49,617 bases of DNA from Halothiobacillus sp. (GTDB lineage Bacteria > Pseudomonadota > Gammaproteobacteria > Halothiobacillales > Halothiobacillaceae), in assembly GCA_024635755.1 (NCBI GenBank), contig JAGXIF010000018.1, forward strand, positions 1 to 49,617. The letters are read 5' to 3'. A program made the position numbers and the translations under genes. Below are positions 26,752-38,302 of the stretch, one piece after another. The stretch's first letter is position 1. Each line of letters begins with the position of its first letter. The notes below the pieces were generated by a model. The model did not search any database, was not told the DNA's origin, and was given only the letters and a program-made list of their open reading frames with translations.

Positions 26752-27282
26752 TCAGCCCGCCTGCCCTTGCCCGATGGGCACGTCGGTGGGCGAATCGATG
26801 GGGCGGCCGCTGATGGCCTGGAAGGCAAAGGCGATGATCGCGACCACGCCGTAGAACAGGCCGGCGACCACGCCGAAATCGACGATACCGTGCCAGGGTT
26901 GCGGCAGCCGGCCGACCAGCAGCACCAGCGCCAATACGCCAGCGGTCACGGAGAAGGAGACGATGCGACGCTTCTTGGTGGCATGGATGAAGCCCATGCA
27001 ATACAGCGGCGCCAGCGCGACATGCCAGCCGACCGGGTGACGCGATAGATGCACCGCCCGCGCCACTACCCGCGGCGAGAAGCCCTTCTGAAAGCCCTTG
27101 TAGCCTTCGCTGTAGACCATGAACACCACCCAGACGGCAAAGAACGCCCAGTGCCACCAGGCCCAGGGCGCGCCCCAGGCCTCCAACGCGTAAAAGGACA
27201 ATCGGTAGATGGCCCAGAGCAGCAGCACGGACAGGCCCAGCACGCCCCAGATCGCGCCGATGATTCCCAGTTGCTTGTTCAC
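26752..27282 (-). CDS. Hypothetical inner membrane protein
   Basis: 176 residues from GTG 27282 (VNKQLGIIGAIWGVLG), chosen because AGAGGA lies eleven bases upstream and the preceding codons look non-protein. About five membrane helices: near 5-25, 40-60 (WWHWAFFAVWVVFMVYSEGYKGFQ), 95-105, 110-130 and 140-160. The cytoplasmic loop contains GYKGFQKGFSPRVVARA and the CMGFIHATKKRR stretch. I do not recognise a named function. Its stop is one base from the PduO-type adenosyltransferase start, so the pair is an operon; a role linked to cobalamin is possible but unsupported. Confidence 0.8.
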   Translation of the reverse strand: MNKQLGIIGAIWGVLGLSVLLLWAIYRLSFYALEAWGAPWAWWHWAFFAVWVVFMVYSEGYKGFQKGFSPRVVARAVHLSRHPVGWHVALAPLYCMGFIHATKKRRIVSFSVTAGVLALVLLVGRLPQPWHGIVDFGVVAGLFYGVVAIIAFAFQAISGRPIDSPTDVPIGQGQAG

Positions 27283-27401
27283 GGTCTCGATATCCTCTGT
27301 TTGGCACCCGGCAAGGGGCGCCCGATTCTTTGGTCGGTTCTTTGACAAGGCCGCGGAGTTTATCATGCGCCATTGACCTGAATTTCGGACCACAGACTGT
27401 C

Positions 27402-28079
27402 ATGAATCCCCGCACGCGACGCGAGATGTTCGCCCGGTTTGCCCGCCAACGACCGGAGCCGACCACCGAACTGGCCTACGAAAGCCCCTTCGAGTTGCTG
27501 GTGGCCGTGGTGCTCTCCGCTCAGGCCACCGATGTGGGGGTAAACAAGGCCACCCGCCCATTGTTCGCGCGGGCCAACACGCCACAGGCGATCCTCGACA
27601 TGGGGCTCGACGACCTGACCGACTCCATCCGCACCATTGGCCTGTACAAGAACAAGGCCAAAAACGTCTACGCGTTGTCTCGGCAGTTGATCGAACAGCA
27701 TGGCGGCGAGGTGCCCGCCGACCGCGAGGCACTCGAGGCTCTGCCCGGCGTGGGTCGCAAGACGGCCAACGTGGTGTTGAACACGGTGTTTCACCAGCCC
27801 ACCATGGCCGTCGACACCCACATCTTCCGTGTGGCCAACCGCACCGGCCTGGCCCGGGGCAAGACGGTGCGCGCCGTGGAGGATCGGCTGCTCAAGGTGA
27901 TACCGCGCGAGTACCGCCTCGACGCGCATCACTGGCTGATCCTGCACGGGCGCTATGTCTGCGAGGCCCGCAAGCCCGACTGCGGCGCCTGCCTCGTCTG
28001 CGACCTCTGCGATTTCCGCGACAAGACCGAGGAATGCAGCCCCGAGCTGATCGCCCGCTACGCCACCGACAACCGTTGA
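27402..28079 (+). CDS. nth: Endonuclease III
   Basis: Bifunctional DNA glycosylase/AP lyase removing oxidised pyrimidines. From ATG 27402 it has 225 residues. The helix-hairpin-helix LPGVGRKTANVVLN near residue 113 contains the catalytic Lys, VDTHIFRVANRTGL holds the catalytic Asp, and CEARKPDCGACLVCDLC at the C-terminus gives the C-X6-C-X2-C-X5-C ligands of the 4Fe-4S cluster. The frame is open 24 codons further upstream, but the family N-terminus MNPRTRREMF starts here. A DUF1841 gene follows 14 bases later. Divergent from the membrane protein/adenosyltransferase pair. Confidence 0.97.
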   Translation: MNPRTRREMFARFARQRPEPTTELAYESPFELLVAVVLSAQATDVGVNKATRPLFARANTPQAILDMGLDDLTDSIRTIGLYKNKAKNVYALSRQLIEQHGGEVPADREALEALPGVGRKTANVVLNTVFHQPTMAVDTHIFRVANRTGLARGKTVRAVEDRLLKVIPREYRLDAHHWLILHGRYVCEARKPDCGACLVCDLCDFRDKTEECSPELIARYATDNR

Positions 28080-28093
28080 CACGAGACCTGCCC

Positions 28094-28525
28094 ATGTACT
28101 CCAGCGACCGCCGCAAAATGCGCCAGCCCTTCATCGACACCTGGACCAAGGGCAAGAAGGGCGAGGCCCTCACCCCGATCGAGCAGATGCTCTTCGACGT
28201 CATCCGCGACCATCCCGAGTATCACTCGATCCTCGACCAGCCCGAGTTTGCCCTGGAGGCCGACTGGCCGCCGGAAATGGGCGTTAGCAACCCGTTCCTG
28301 CACATGAGCATGCACCTGTCGTTGCGTGAAATGGTGCAGACCGATCGCCCGCCGGGCATTCGCCAGGTGTTCGGCGAACTGCAACGGAAAAAGGCCGACC
28401 CGCTGGAGGCCGAGCACGAGATGATCGACTGCCTGGGCGAATCCCTGTGGCAGGCCCAGCAAGACGGCCAGCCACCCGACGAGAACACGTTGATGGAGTG
28501 CCTGAGAGACAAGCTCAAGCGCTGA
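28094..28525 (+). CDS. DUF1841 family protein
   Basis: 143-residue helical cytoplasmic protein. RRKMRQPFIDTWTKGKKGEALTP, HPEYH and NPFLHMSMHLSLREM are the conserved stretches of DUF1841, a family common in beta- and gammaproteobacteria and often placed beside nth. The conserved His residues (HPEYH, HMSMHL) suggest a metal or substrate site, but no function is established. It begins 14 bases after nth and is probably co-transcribed with it. Confidence 0.88.
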   Translation: MYSSDRRKMRQPFIDTWTKGKKGEALTPIEQMLFDVIRDHPEYHSILDQPEFALEADWPPEMGVSNPFLHMSMHLSLREMVQTDRPPGIRQVFGELQRKKADPLEAEHEMIDCLGESLWQAQQDGQPPDENTLMECLRDKLKR

Positions 28526-28557
28526 TCGGTCCGCAACAGCCCGGCGCGGGGTCTACT

Positions 28558-28573
28558 ACCCTCTATAGGGAGT
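28558..28573 (+). promoter_or_regulatory. Dyad sequence upstream of the copper ATPase, possible MerR/CueR-type operator
   Basis: ACCCTCTATAGGGAGT matches its own reverse complement at 12 of 16 positions and is centred about 53 bp before the copA start. Copper ATPases are usually controlled by CueR, which binds such dyads within an over-long promoter spacer. It is not a close match to the E. coli CueR box and resembles the wider MerR/CadR pattern; no regulator gene is nearby. Assignment is inference from position and symmetry. Confidence 0.35.
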
Positions 28574-28618
28574 GACAAGCCATGACCGGCTCGCGCAATC
28601 CTTGAGGGTAATCTCCGA

Positions 28619-30937
<2,319 letters not shown>

Positions 30938-30946
30938 GTTGGTCGG

Positions 30947-31417
30947 CTAGTCGCTCTCGTCCAGCGGCCAGTCGACGACATGGGCCTCCCAGTCGATCAT
31001 CTCGCGCTCGGCGTCCTCGGCGATCACGGCCCGTCCAGCCACCGAGTAGCCACTTTTCACCGTGCTGGCGGCATCACCGGTCAACAGCGGGTGCCACGGC
31101 GGCAGATCCCGCCCCTCGGCAATGCGCCGGTAGGCACAGGTAGGCGGCAGCCAGTCGAACTCCTCGACGTCCTCGGGGCGTAACCAGACGCAGCCGGGCA
31201 CGCGGGTCTGGCGGTTGAGGTAGTCGCTGCACTGGCAGGTACCGGCGTCCAGCAGGTGGCAGGCCACGTCGGTGTAGTAGACATCGCCCTCCTCGTCCTC
31301 GACCTTCTCCAGGCAGCACTTGGCGCAGCCGTCGCAGAGCGATTCCCACTCGGCGGACGTCATTTCGCTCAGCCGCTTGGTTCGCCAGAAGGGAGGGGTG
31401 TCATGGGTCATGGACAT
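30947..31417 (-). CDS. ycgN: YcgN family cysteine cluster protein (UPF0260)
   Basis: 156 residues with a conserved cysteine array: LCDGCAKCCLEKVED near residue 28, DVACHLLD, TCQCSDY and PGCVWLRPE, then LPPTCAYR. The spacing fits the YkgJ/YcgN type, thought to bind zinc or an iron-sulfur cluster. No reaction is established. Convergent with copA, ending ten bases after it; start ATG 31417, with ATG 31411 as an alternative. Confidence 0.92.
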   Translation of the reverse strand: MSMTHDTPPFWRTKRLSEMTSAEWESLCDGCAKCCLEKVEDEEGDVYYTDVACHLLDAGTCQCSDYLNRQTRVPGCVWLRPEDVEEFDWLPPTCAYRRIAEGRDLPPWHPLLTGDAASTVKSGYSVAGRAVIAEDAEREMIDWEAHVVDWPLDESD

Positions 31418-31520
31418 GCTCGATGGTGGCCCGCGGAGCCCAGCAGGTTAGCATGGGGCTCGGTGGCCGGGTGTACGATGATCATGGCATGACGACGAGC
31501 GGCAACGGAGACACACACCG

Positions 31521-33301
31521 ATGACACAAGCGGACCGGGACACGCCGGTAGTGAAGATCGGCGACGAGGCGGACATCAACCAGGCACTGCACCTGGCGCG
31601 CAACGTCCGAATCGAGCGCCTCGGCGAAGTCCTGGTCCGTCAGGGCGTCCTCACACGCGAGGCGCTCGAGCAGGCACTGGAGGCGCTCAAGCACCTTCCC
31701 GCCACGCACCTGGGCGACTTGCTGGTCGAGCAAAAGATCATCTCGCCGGAGCAGCTCGAGGAGGCTCTGTGCGCACAGCTGGGCATCCCGCGCATCAACC
31801 TCGGCGCCTTCACCCCGCCGCCCGACGTCGCCGCCCTGATCCCCTACCAGATGGCCCTGCGGCTGAACGTCCTGCCGCTGGCGCGCCGCAACTCGGTGCT
31901 GGTAGTCGCCTGTGCGAAACCCACCGACCAGGAACTCCTGTCCATCCTGCGCTTCTACTCCGGGCTGGGCATCGAACCGGTCCTCGCCGCCCGTCAGCAG
32001 ATCACCACTGCAATCAACCGCGCCTACCAGGTGGAATCCGGCGGCGAAGACACCGAAGGCTACCTGCGGCCTGAAGCCCCCCCCCCAGGAACCAGGAACA
32101 GGGAATCGAAAACAAGGCCAGCAGCCCGCCGGTGGTCAAGATGGTCAACACCCTCCTGATGCAGGCGATCAGCCGGGGGGCGTCCGACATCCACTTCCTG
32201 CCGCGCCGCGGCAATGTGCTGGTGCGCTTTCGCCTCAACGGGGCGCTGAAGAGCATCCGCTCATTCGACAAGGCCCAGCTGGCCGCGGTCGTCGCGCGAA
32301 TCAAGATACTCGGCCGCATGAACATCGCCGAGCATCGCCTGCCGCAGGATGGCCATGCCCGCGTGCACATGGGCAAGCAGGAGGTGGACCTGCGCATCTC
32401 CGTGATGCCGGCCGTCAACGGCGAGAGCGTAGTCATCCGCATCCTGAACAAGAACATGGGTCTGAAGCCACTCGAGGCGCTCGGCTTCTCCAAGGGCGAC
32501 GAGCGGGTCATCCGCAACCTGATCGCCCGCGCCCAGGGCATGATCCTGGTCACCGGCCCGACCGGTTCGGGCAAGACGACCACGCTCTACTCGCTGCTGC
32601 AGGAAGTGAGGGCCGCCGACCCGCACATCATCACGGTCGAGGACCCGGTCGAGTACGACATGGACGGCATCGACCAGATCCAGGTGCATAGCGGCATCGG
32701 CTATACCTTCGGCCGGGCGCTGCGCAACATCCTGCGCCACGACCCCGACGTGATCATGATCGGTGAGATGCGGGACCTGGAGACCTCCGAGAGCGGTGTC
32801 AAGGCCGCACTCACTGGTCACCTAGTGTTCTCCACCCTGCACACAAACGACGCCGCCAGCGCGGTGACCCGCCTGGTCGACATGGGCGTGGCGCCCTACT
32901 TGGTCAGTTCGACGGTCATGGGCGTGCTCGCCCAGCGACTGGTGCGCATCCTCTGCTCGCATTGCAAGGAGAAGCACCAGCCTGCCCCACTGGTGCGCGA
33001 GATCATGGGCGTCGACAAGGACGCCACCTTCTGGCATTCAAAAGGCTGCGACCAATGCGACCAGACCGGCTACGTCGGCCGAACCATGGCCTACGAGCTG
33101 ATCGCGGTCGACCGTGACATGGCCAACCACATCGCCCGCGGCATCACCACCGAGGAACTGCGCCAGCTTGCCGTCGACAAGGGCATGCGCACCCTGACCA
33201 GTCACGCCCTCGAGATGGCGCAGGCGGGCATCACCTCGCTGGAGGAGGCCTATCGTGTCCGTCTCGAGGATCTCGGCGACCTGGAACACGAGGAGCGCTA
33301 A
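31521..33301 (+). pseudogene. GspE/PilB-type secretion ATPase with MshEN-like N-domain, frameshifted at a C10 tract
   Basis: Assembly ATPase of type II secretion/type IV pilus systems, about 593 residues if the frames are joined. Frame 1 (31521-32159) holds two RLGxxLVxxG-like motifs (RLGEVLVRQGVLTREAL and HLGDLLVEQKIISPEQL), the MshEN fold that binds c-di-GMP in MshE. Frame 2 resumes at the C10 run 32077-32086 (NQEQGIENKASSPPVVKMVN) and carries GASDIHFLP, Walker A GPTGSGKTTT near 32560, DPVEY, HDPDVIMIGEMRD (Walker B), STLHTNDA and the four zinc-binding cysteines. One extra C, two fewer, or a -1 slip restores the protein. It could be a pseudogene, a phase-variable gene or a recoded one. No other pilus genes are adjacent. 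Confidence 0.85.
32077..32086 (+). repeat. Homopolymer of ten C at the frame break of the secretion ATPase
   Basis: Ten consecutive C lie exactly where the ATPase reading frame shifts by -1. Long homopolymers are hot spots for slipped-strand mutation, for polymerase or ribosome slippage, and for sequencing error. The location in the linker between the MshEN-like domain and the ATPase core means either frame keeps at least one whole domain. Confidence 0.9.
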
Positions 33302-33306
33302 TCCTC

Positions 33307-33540
33307 GTGGACCTGCTGCTCGTCGCCCTGGTCGCGCTGGCCATGCTCATCCTTGCCATCCGTCGCCGACAGCGTCGCCGGCCGCCGGCAAACGGCTCGC
33401 GCCCGAGTCACGGCGGTTGGTCGTTTTCCCGCCATCCCCGGGAGGATTGGCGCTACTGGCGGGATCTGGCCATCCTGATCGGGCTCGTTCTGGCCCTGCT
33501 GTTGGTGATCATGCTAATGGCCGGCATCGAGAGAACCTGA
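33307..33540 (+). CDS. Small two-helix membrane protein of unknown function
   Basis: 77 residues from GTG 33307, five bases after the ATPase stop. Helix near 3-18 (LLLVALVALAMLILAI), an Arg-rich loop (RRRQRRRPP, then FSRHPREDWRYWRD) and a second helix near 52-73 (LAILIGLVLALLLVIMLMAG). No family recognised. Tight spacing suggests co-transcription with the ATPase and perhaps a role with it, but this is only positional. The basic loop would face the cytoplasm with both ends periplasmic. Confidence 0.55.
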   Translation: MDLLLVALVALAMLILAIRRRQRRRPPANGSRPSHGGWSFSRHPREDWRYWRDLAILIGLVLALLLVIMLMAGIERT

Positions 33541-33554
33541 GCCGGCGCCACCGA

Positions 33555-33878
33555 TTAGAACGCCACCTCGCCTTCGGCACCGTCCGCGATGCGGACGGTG
33601 CGCGAGAGCTCGGTGACATAAATCCGGCCATCACCGACGTGCCCCGACCCGGTGCGGGCGTGCTCGCGCACGCACTCCACCACGGAATCGGCCATCGCGT
33701 CCGGCACCTCGATTTCCAGTCGCGTCATCTCAACGCGCGCCGGTTGGCCGTCATCGACGACGTGTCCAAAACCGGTCGACGGCGTGACGGCCACGCCGGG
33801 AATCCCCGGCATGGCCTCCAAGGCATCCACCACCCTATCGGTCATCGGTTGGCGAATGTAGGCCTTGATTTCCTTCAT
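33555..33878 (-). CDS. PII-like signal protein linked to heavy-metal RND efflux
   Basis: 107 residues with the PII ferredoxin-like fold: MKEIKAYIRQPMTDRVVDAL at the start, FGHVVDDGQPARVEMTRLEI in place of the T-loop, and HARTGSGHVGDGRIYVTEL, the nucleotide-binding B-loop (TGxxGDGxIxV). The T-loop is short and lacks the Tyr51 that is uridylylated in GlnB/GlnK, so it is not a classical nitrogen sensor. It begins 16 bases after the pump gene in the same direction. A divergent PII group next to CusA/CzcA-type pumps is known in proteobacteria. It probably binds nucleotide and adjusts pump activity; that role is inferred. Confidence 0.85.
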   Translation of the reverse strand: MKEIKAYIRQPMTDRVVDALEAMPGIPGVAVTPSTGFGHVVDDGQPARVEMTRLEIEVPDAMADSVVECVREHARTGSGHVGDGRIYVTELSRTVRIADGAEGEVAF

Positions 33879-33894
33879 GGTCGTTCTCCCCCTC

Positions 33895-36800
33895 TTAGAC
33901 GTCGACGTTACGCCGCGGCACGGCGAACCAGCGATACACGCTCGGCAGTACCAGCAGGGTCAACAGCGTGGAGGTCACCAAACCACCGATCACCACTGCC
34001 GCCAGCGGCCGCTGCACGTTCGAGCCGATCCCATCGGCCAGCAGCAACGGGATCAGGCCCAGAATGGCCACCGAGGCGGTCATCAGCACCGGGCGCAACC
34101 GGTGTTCGGCGCCGGTCCGTACTGCATCGGCAATCTCCATGCCCCGCTCACGCAGCTGGTTGATGTAGGACACCATCACCACGCCGTTGAGCACCGCGAC
34201 ACCGAACACGGCGATAAAGCCCACTGCGCCGGGCACCGACAGGTACAACCCGGATAGCCACAGGGCGAATATCCCGCCGGTGACGGCAAACGGCACATTG
34301 AGGAAGATCAACGTGGCGTAACGCGCGCTGCCGAAGGCCGAGAACAGCATCAGGAAAATCAGTGCCAGGGTGATCGGCACCACCACATAGAGCGTCTTCA
34401 TCGCCCGTTGCTGGTTCTCGAACTGTCCGCCGTACTCGATGTAGTAGCCAGCCGGCAGGTCAACCTCGTCGGCGACGCGCTGCTGGATATCCTGGACGAC
34501 GCCGCCCATGTCACGCCCCCGAACGTTGAGCTGGACATAGACACGACGACTGGCATTCGAGCGCGAGACCTTCTTCGGCCCGACGATGGTCTCGACGTCC
34601 GCCACCCTTGAGAGCGGGATCAGGGCCCCGTCGGCCGTGCGCAACTGCAGATCGGCGATCCGGTCGACCTGGTCACGACTCTGCTCCTTTAAGCGCATGA
34701 AGATGTCGAACCGGCGAACGCCCTCGAACACCTGTCCGGCCGTGGCACCACCAACGCCGGTCTTCAGCGTCGACAGCACGGTATCCAGCGAGATGCCGTA
34801 ACGGGCCAGCTGCTCGCGGTCGGGACGCACCACGACCTGCGGCTTGCCGCCCTGCTGCTGCATCCGCACATCGACCGCGCCGTCAACCTCGCCGGCGATC
34901 GCCTCGATCTCCTTGCCGTACCGGGAAAGCTGGTCGAGATCCTCGCCGTACAGGCTGATCACGACTTCGGCCAGCACCCCGGACAGCAGCTCGTCGGTGC
35001 GCAACTGCAACGGCTGGGAGAAGTTGTTCGCGAGCCCCGGCAGCACATCCTTGATCCGTTTGGACATGGCCGCCTGCAGGTCTTCGTAGTCACGCCCGGT
35101 GCTCCATTTGTCGAGTGGCTTGAGATTGATGATCGTGGCCACCACGTTGACCGGCTCGGGATCCCCACCGACCTCGGCGCGTCCCACCCGGGCGTAGGTG
35201 CCGGTGACCTCCGGGAATTCGGCGAACACCGAGTCAATCCGTTCGGCGTAATCGATCGACGTGGGCAAATTCGCCCCCGGTGGCAGGGTCGAGCGCACCA
35301 TCAGCGTCCCCTCGCGCAAGGTCGGCGAGAATTCGGTGCCCAGCTTGGGAAACAGCGCCAGACTCGAGCCGAACAGGGCCAGGGCAATCAGGAAAACGAC
35401 TTTCGGCCGCGCGATCGCCCGCTTGAGCAACGGCTCGTAGCCGGCGCGCAGCCAGCGAACCAGCCGGGGCTCCCCGGGGGCCGAATCGCTCGAGAAAACC
35501 AACGTGGAAAGTACCGGCACCAATGTCAGCGCCATGACCAGCGCCCCGACCAGAGCAAACGAGATCGTGTAGGCCATCGGCGCGAACATCTTGCCCTCGA
35601 CCCCCTGCAGCGTGAACAGCGGCAGGAAGACGATGATGATGATGCTGATGGCAAAGACGATCGGCCGGGCGACCTCGCGCGCGGCCTCACCCACCAGGCG
35701 GGCCAAGGGCACCTGCTCCTCGCGCCGTTCCTCCATGTGGCGGAAGATGTTCTCCATCATCACCACGGCGCCGTCGACCATCATGCCGATGCCGATGGCA
35801 AGTCCGCCGAGACTCATCAGGTTGGCCGACATGCCGGTGAGCTTCATGGCGATGAAGGCGACCAGCACCGCCAGCGGCAGGGTCGCGATCACGATCAGCG
35901 TCGAGCGCAGATTGCCGAGGAAGAAGTACAACAACACCAGCACGAGAACCACACCCTCGAGCAGGGCCTTTTCCACCGTGCCGACGGCCTTCTCAATCAA
36001 TTGCCCCTGTGAATAGAAGGGCGCGAGGGTCATACCGTCGGGCAATGCGGTCTGGATGGACTCGATCCGTTCCTCGATGGATGCGAGCACCTCCTGGGTA
36101 TTGCTGCCGATCAGCTTGAGTACGTAGCCGCCGACACTCTCCTCGCCGTTGGCCACCAGCGTGCCACGCTGAATCGACGGTCCATAGCCGACCTCGGCAA
36201 TGTCGTCGAGGTAGATCGGCGTGCCGTTGGCATCGCGCTTGATCAGGATCTGACGGATGTCATCAAGGCCCTGCTGACCGGGCTGAATCCAGCCGTAGCC
36301 ACGTACGACGTACTCCTCACCACCGCGGTTGATGAACGACGCACCCACGTTGCGGTTGTTCGCCACGATGGCACGGCGCACGTCCTCGACCGTGATGTCG
36401 CGCGCAGCCAGGGCGTTCTGGTCCAAGCGCACCTGATACTGCTTCTGCTCTCCGCCGATCGACAACAATCCGGTCACGCCGGGAACCGTGCGCAGCATCG
36501 GCTTGGCGATCCAGTCCTGCGCGGTCCGCAGCTCCATCAAGGAATGGTCAGCACCCTCCTCGTTGCGGATCTCGTACAGAAACACCTGGCCAAGGCCCGA
36601 CGTGATCGGGCCAAGCTGCGGATCGCCCAGTCCGTCGGGAATCTCTTCGCGGGCGGCCGCGAGGCGCTCCATCACCAATCGGCGCGCGAAGTAGATGTCG
36701 GTGCCATCCTCGAAATACACGCTCACCCGGGACAGACCGAAGATCGAGGTGCTCTGCACCCGGTCGAGTCCGGGCAGCCCGTACATCGAGATCTCGATCG

Positions 36801-37002
36801 GGTAGCTGACCTGTGTTTCCACGTCCACCGGCGACAGGCCGGGGCTGCTGGTATAGATCTGCACCATCGAGGGCGTGACGTCCGGGAAGGAGTCAATCGG
36901 CACCTTCAGCATCGCATAAACACCGGCTGCGGCCAGTGCCATAACCAGCACCAGCGTCAACAGACGATTGCCGAGGGCTAGCGATATCAATCGGTTAATC
37001 AT
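33895..37002 (-). CDS. Heavy-metal efflux RND pump (CusA/CzcA family)
   Basis: Inner membrane proton-driven transporter of a tripartite pump; 1035 residues, 12 membrane helices and two large periplasmic loops, as expected for HME-RND. Signatures: PIDSFPDVTPSMVQIYT, SPVDVETQVSYPIE, SIFGLSRVSVYFEDGTDIYFAR, LGGLAIGIGMMVDGAVVMMENI (with the proton-relay Asp), and VFGVAVLNGVVMVSYINQ. Whether it carries Cu/Ag or Co/Zn/Cd cannot be decided with certainty here; the copA gene 3 kb away makes either plausible. Start ATG 37002 follows GGAGGG; the frame is open 13 codons upstream into the adaptor gene. Third gene of the efflux operon. Confidence 0.93.
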   Translation of the reverse strand: MINRLISLALGNRLLTLVLVMALAAAGVYAMLKVPIDSFPDVTPSMVQIYTSSPGLSPVDVETQVSYPIEISMYGLPGLDRVQSTSIFGLSRVSVYFEDGTDIYFARRLVMERLAAAREEIPDGLGDPQLGPITSGLGQVFLYEIRNEEGADHSLMELRTAQDWIAKPMLRTVPGVTGLLSIGGEQKQYQVRLDQNALAARDITVEDVRRAIVANNRNVGASFINRGGEEYVVRGYGWIQPGQQGLDDIRQILIKRDANGTPIYLDDIAEVGYGPSIQRGTLVANGEESVGGYVLKLIGSNTQEVLASIEERIESIQTALPDGMTLAPFYSQGQLIEKAVGTVEKALLEGVVLVLVLLYFFLGNLRSTLIVIATLPLAVLVAFIAMKLTGMSANLMSLGGLAIGIGMMVDGAVVMMENIFRHMEERREEQVPLARLVGEAAREVARPIVFAISIIIIVFLPLFTLQGVEGKMFAPMAYTISFALVGALVMALTLVPVLSTLVFSSDSAPGEPRLVRWLRAGYEPLLKRAIARPKVVFLIALALFGSSLALFPKLGTEFSPTLREGTLMVRSTLPPGANLPTSIDYAERIDSVFAEFPEVTGTYARVGRAEVGGDPEPVNVVATIINLKPLDKWSTGRDYEDLQAAMSKRIKDVLPGLANNFSQPLQLRTDELLSGVLAEVVISLYGEDLDQLSRYGKEIEAIAGEVDGAVDVRMQQQGGKPQVVVRPDREQLARYGISLDTVLSTLKTGVGGATAGQVFEGVRRFDIFMRLKEQSRDQVDRIADLQLRTADGALIPLSRVADVETIVGPKKVSRSNASRRVYVQLNVRGRDMGGVVQDIQQRVADEVDLPAGYYIEYGGQFENQQRAMKTLYVVVPITLALIFLMLFSAFGSARYATLIFLNVPFAVTGGIFALWLSGLYLSVPGAVGFIAVFGVAVLNGVVMVSYINQLRERGMEIADAVRTGAEHRLRPVLMTASVAILGLIPLLLADGIGSNVQRPLAAVVIGGLVTSTLLTLLVLPSVYRWFAVPRRNVDV

Positions 37003-37012
37003 GCGGCCCTCC

Positions 37013-38302
37013 TTAGTGGCTGTGAGCGGCGCTACGGCCACCGGCGGTCAGAATGGACATCAGGTCGAATGCGCCTTCGACTACCACCGATTGTTCCGGC
37101 TCGATCCCGGTGCGCACCTCGATCATGCCGTTCGATTCGTGACCGACTGTCACCGGCATGGCGCGGAATGCCCCGGGCTCGTCACCCGGAACGAATACGT
37201 GCGGCTTGTCCTCGAGTCGCTGAACGGCCCCGACGGGGATCATCAGCGTGCCGTCATGCCCCTCAGTCTGGACCGTCGCCGTGCCGAACATGCCCGCTCG
37301 CAGGACACCGTCCGGATTGTCCATGACCGCGCGAACGGTCAACGTGCGTGATTCGGACGCAAGCTCGCGGGATACCCAGTCGACCCGGCCGCTGAACATG
37401 CGTTCGGGGAATGCCGGCAGGTGCAGGCGCACGGTCTGGCCGACGGCCAGATCGGCGATCTGTTTCTCGAAGGCATCCATCTTGAGCCAGACGGTGCGGG
37501 TATCGACCACGTGAATCGGCGTGCGCTCCGGACCCACCGTCTGGCCCGGACTGACATCACGGCGCTGAAGCACGCCGTCGATCGGGCTGGTCAACGAGTA
37601 ACGCGACAGCGGCTGGTCACTGTTGGCATCGATGGCCATGACCGCCTCACGCGACAGCCCGTAGAGACGCAATGTCTCGATCGCGGCATCCCGGTCGGCC
37701 CGGGCTTCGCGGTAGCGCCCTCGCGCCTCGACCAGCGTCGCATCACTTGCGATCTGCTGGGCGTTGAGTGCCTTCTGCCGCTCATACTGGGAACGCGCGG
37801 TCTCGAAACGCGCCCGCGACTTGAGGAAGGCGGCCTTGGCCTGGCCCAGGGCCACGCTGTCCATTTCGGCGATCACCTCGCCGGCGGTTACCGGGTCACC
37901 CAGCCCCTTGGTCATCCGCACCAGTTTGGCGCGCACGCGCGGACCGATCATCGCCACGCGATTGGCGTCGAAGGTGACGGTCGCAGGCAGGCTGAGCAGG
38001 GACTCGGCACTGCCCGGCGCGGCGGGCTCGGTACGGATCGTCAATGGCGCAAGCTGTTCCTTGCTGAGATGGACGGCATCCGCCTCCGACTCCTCATGGC
38101 CCTCGTGGTCGCCTTTCTCATCGTCGGGATTGCCTTTGGCCTCACTGTGGTCGGCCTTGGCGCCTTCATTGCCGTTTTTGGACTCCTCGTGACCCGCGTG
38201 CCCCCCTTCGGACTGGGCCGCGGCGGCGCCCGCCAGGCCCACACAAAGCGCAAGGGCGACGGAAAGCGATAAACGACGAAAATGATGATTGGTCTGGATC
38301 AT
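37013..38302 (-). CDS. RND efflux periplasmic adaptor (CusB/CzcB-like)
   Basis: 429-residue membrane fusion protein joining pump and outer membrane channel. Signal peptide at 1-29 (LSVALALCVGLAGAAAAQ). A His/Glu/Asp-rich segment follows (HAGHEESKNG ... DHEGHEESEADAVHLS, about 33-75), likely binding metal. Adaptor core: MIGPRVRAKLVRMTKGLGDPV, KAAFLKSRARFETARSQYERQK (hairpin coiled coil), TSPIDGVLQRRDVSPGQTV (lipoyl half), and a beta-barrel with NPDGVLRAGMFGTATV. It ends in HSH. The ATG overlaps the stop of the outer membrane factor (ATGA). Confidence 0.92.
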   Translation of the reverse strand: MIQTNHHFRRLSLSVALALCVGLAGAAAAQSEGGHAGHEESKNGNEGAKADHSEAKGNPDDEKGDHEGHEESEADAVHLSKEQLAPLTIRTEPAAPGSAESLLSLPATVTFDANRVAMIGPRVRAKLVRMTKGLGDPVTAGEVIAEMDSVALGQAKAAFLKSRARFETARSQYERQKALNAQQIASDATLVEARGRYREARADRDAAIETLRLYGLSREAVMAIDANSDQPLSRYSLTSPIDGVLQRRDVSPGQTVGPERTPIHVVDTRTVWLKMDAFEKQIADLAVGQTVRLHLPAFPERMFSGRVDWVSRELASESRTLTVRAVMDNPDGVLRAGMFGTATVQTEGHDGTLMIPVGAVQRLEDKPHVFVPGDEPGAFRAMPVTVGHESNGMIEVRTGIEPEQSVVVEGAFDLMSILTAGGRSAAHSH

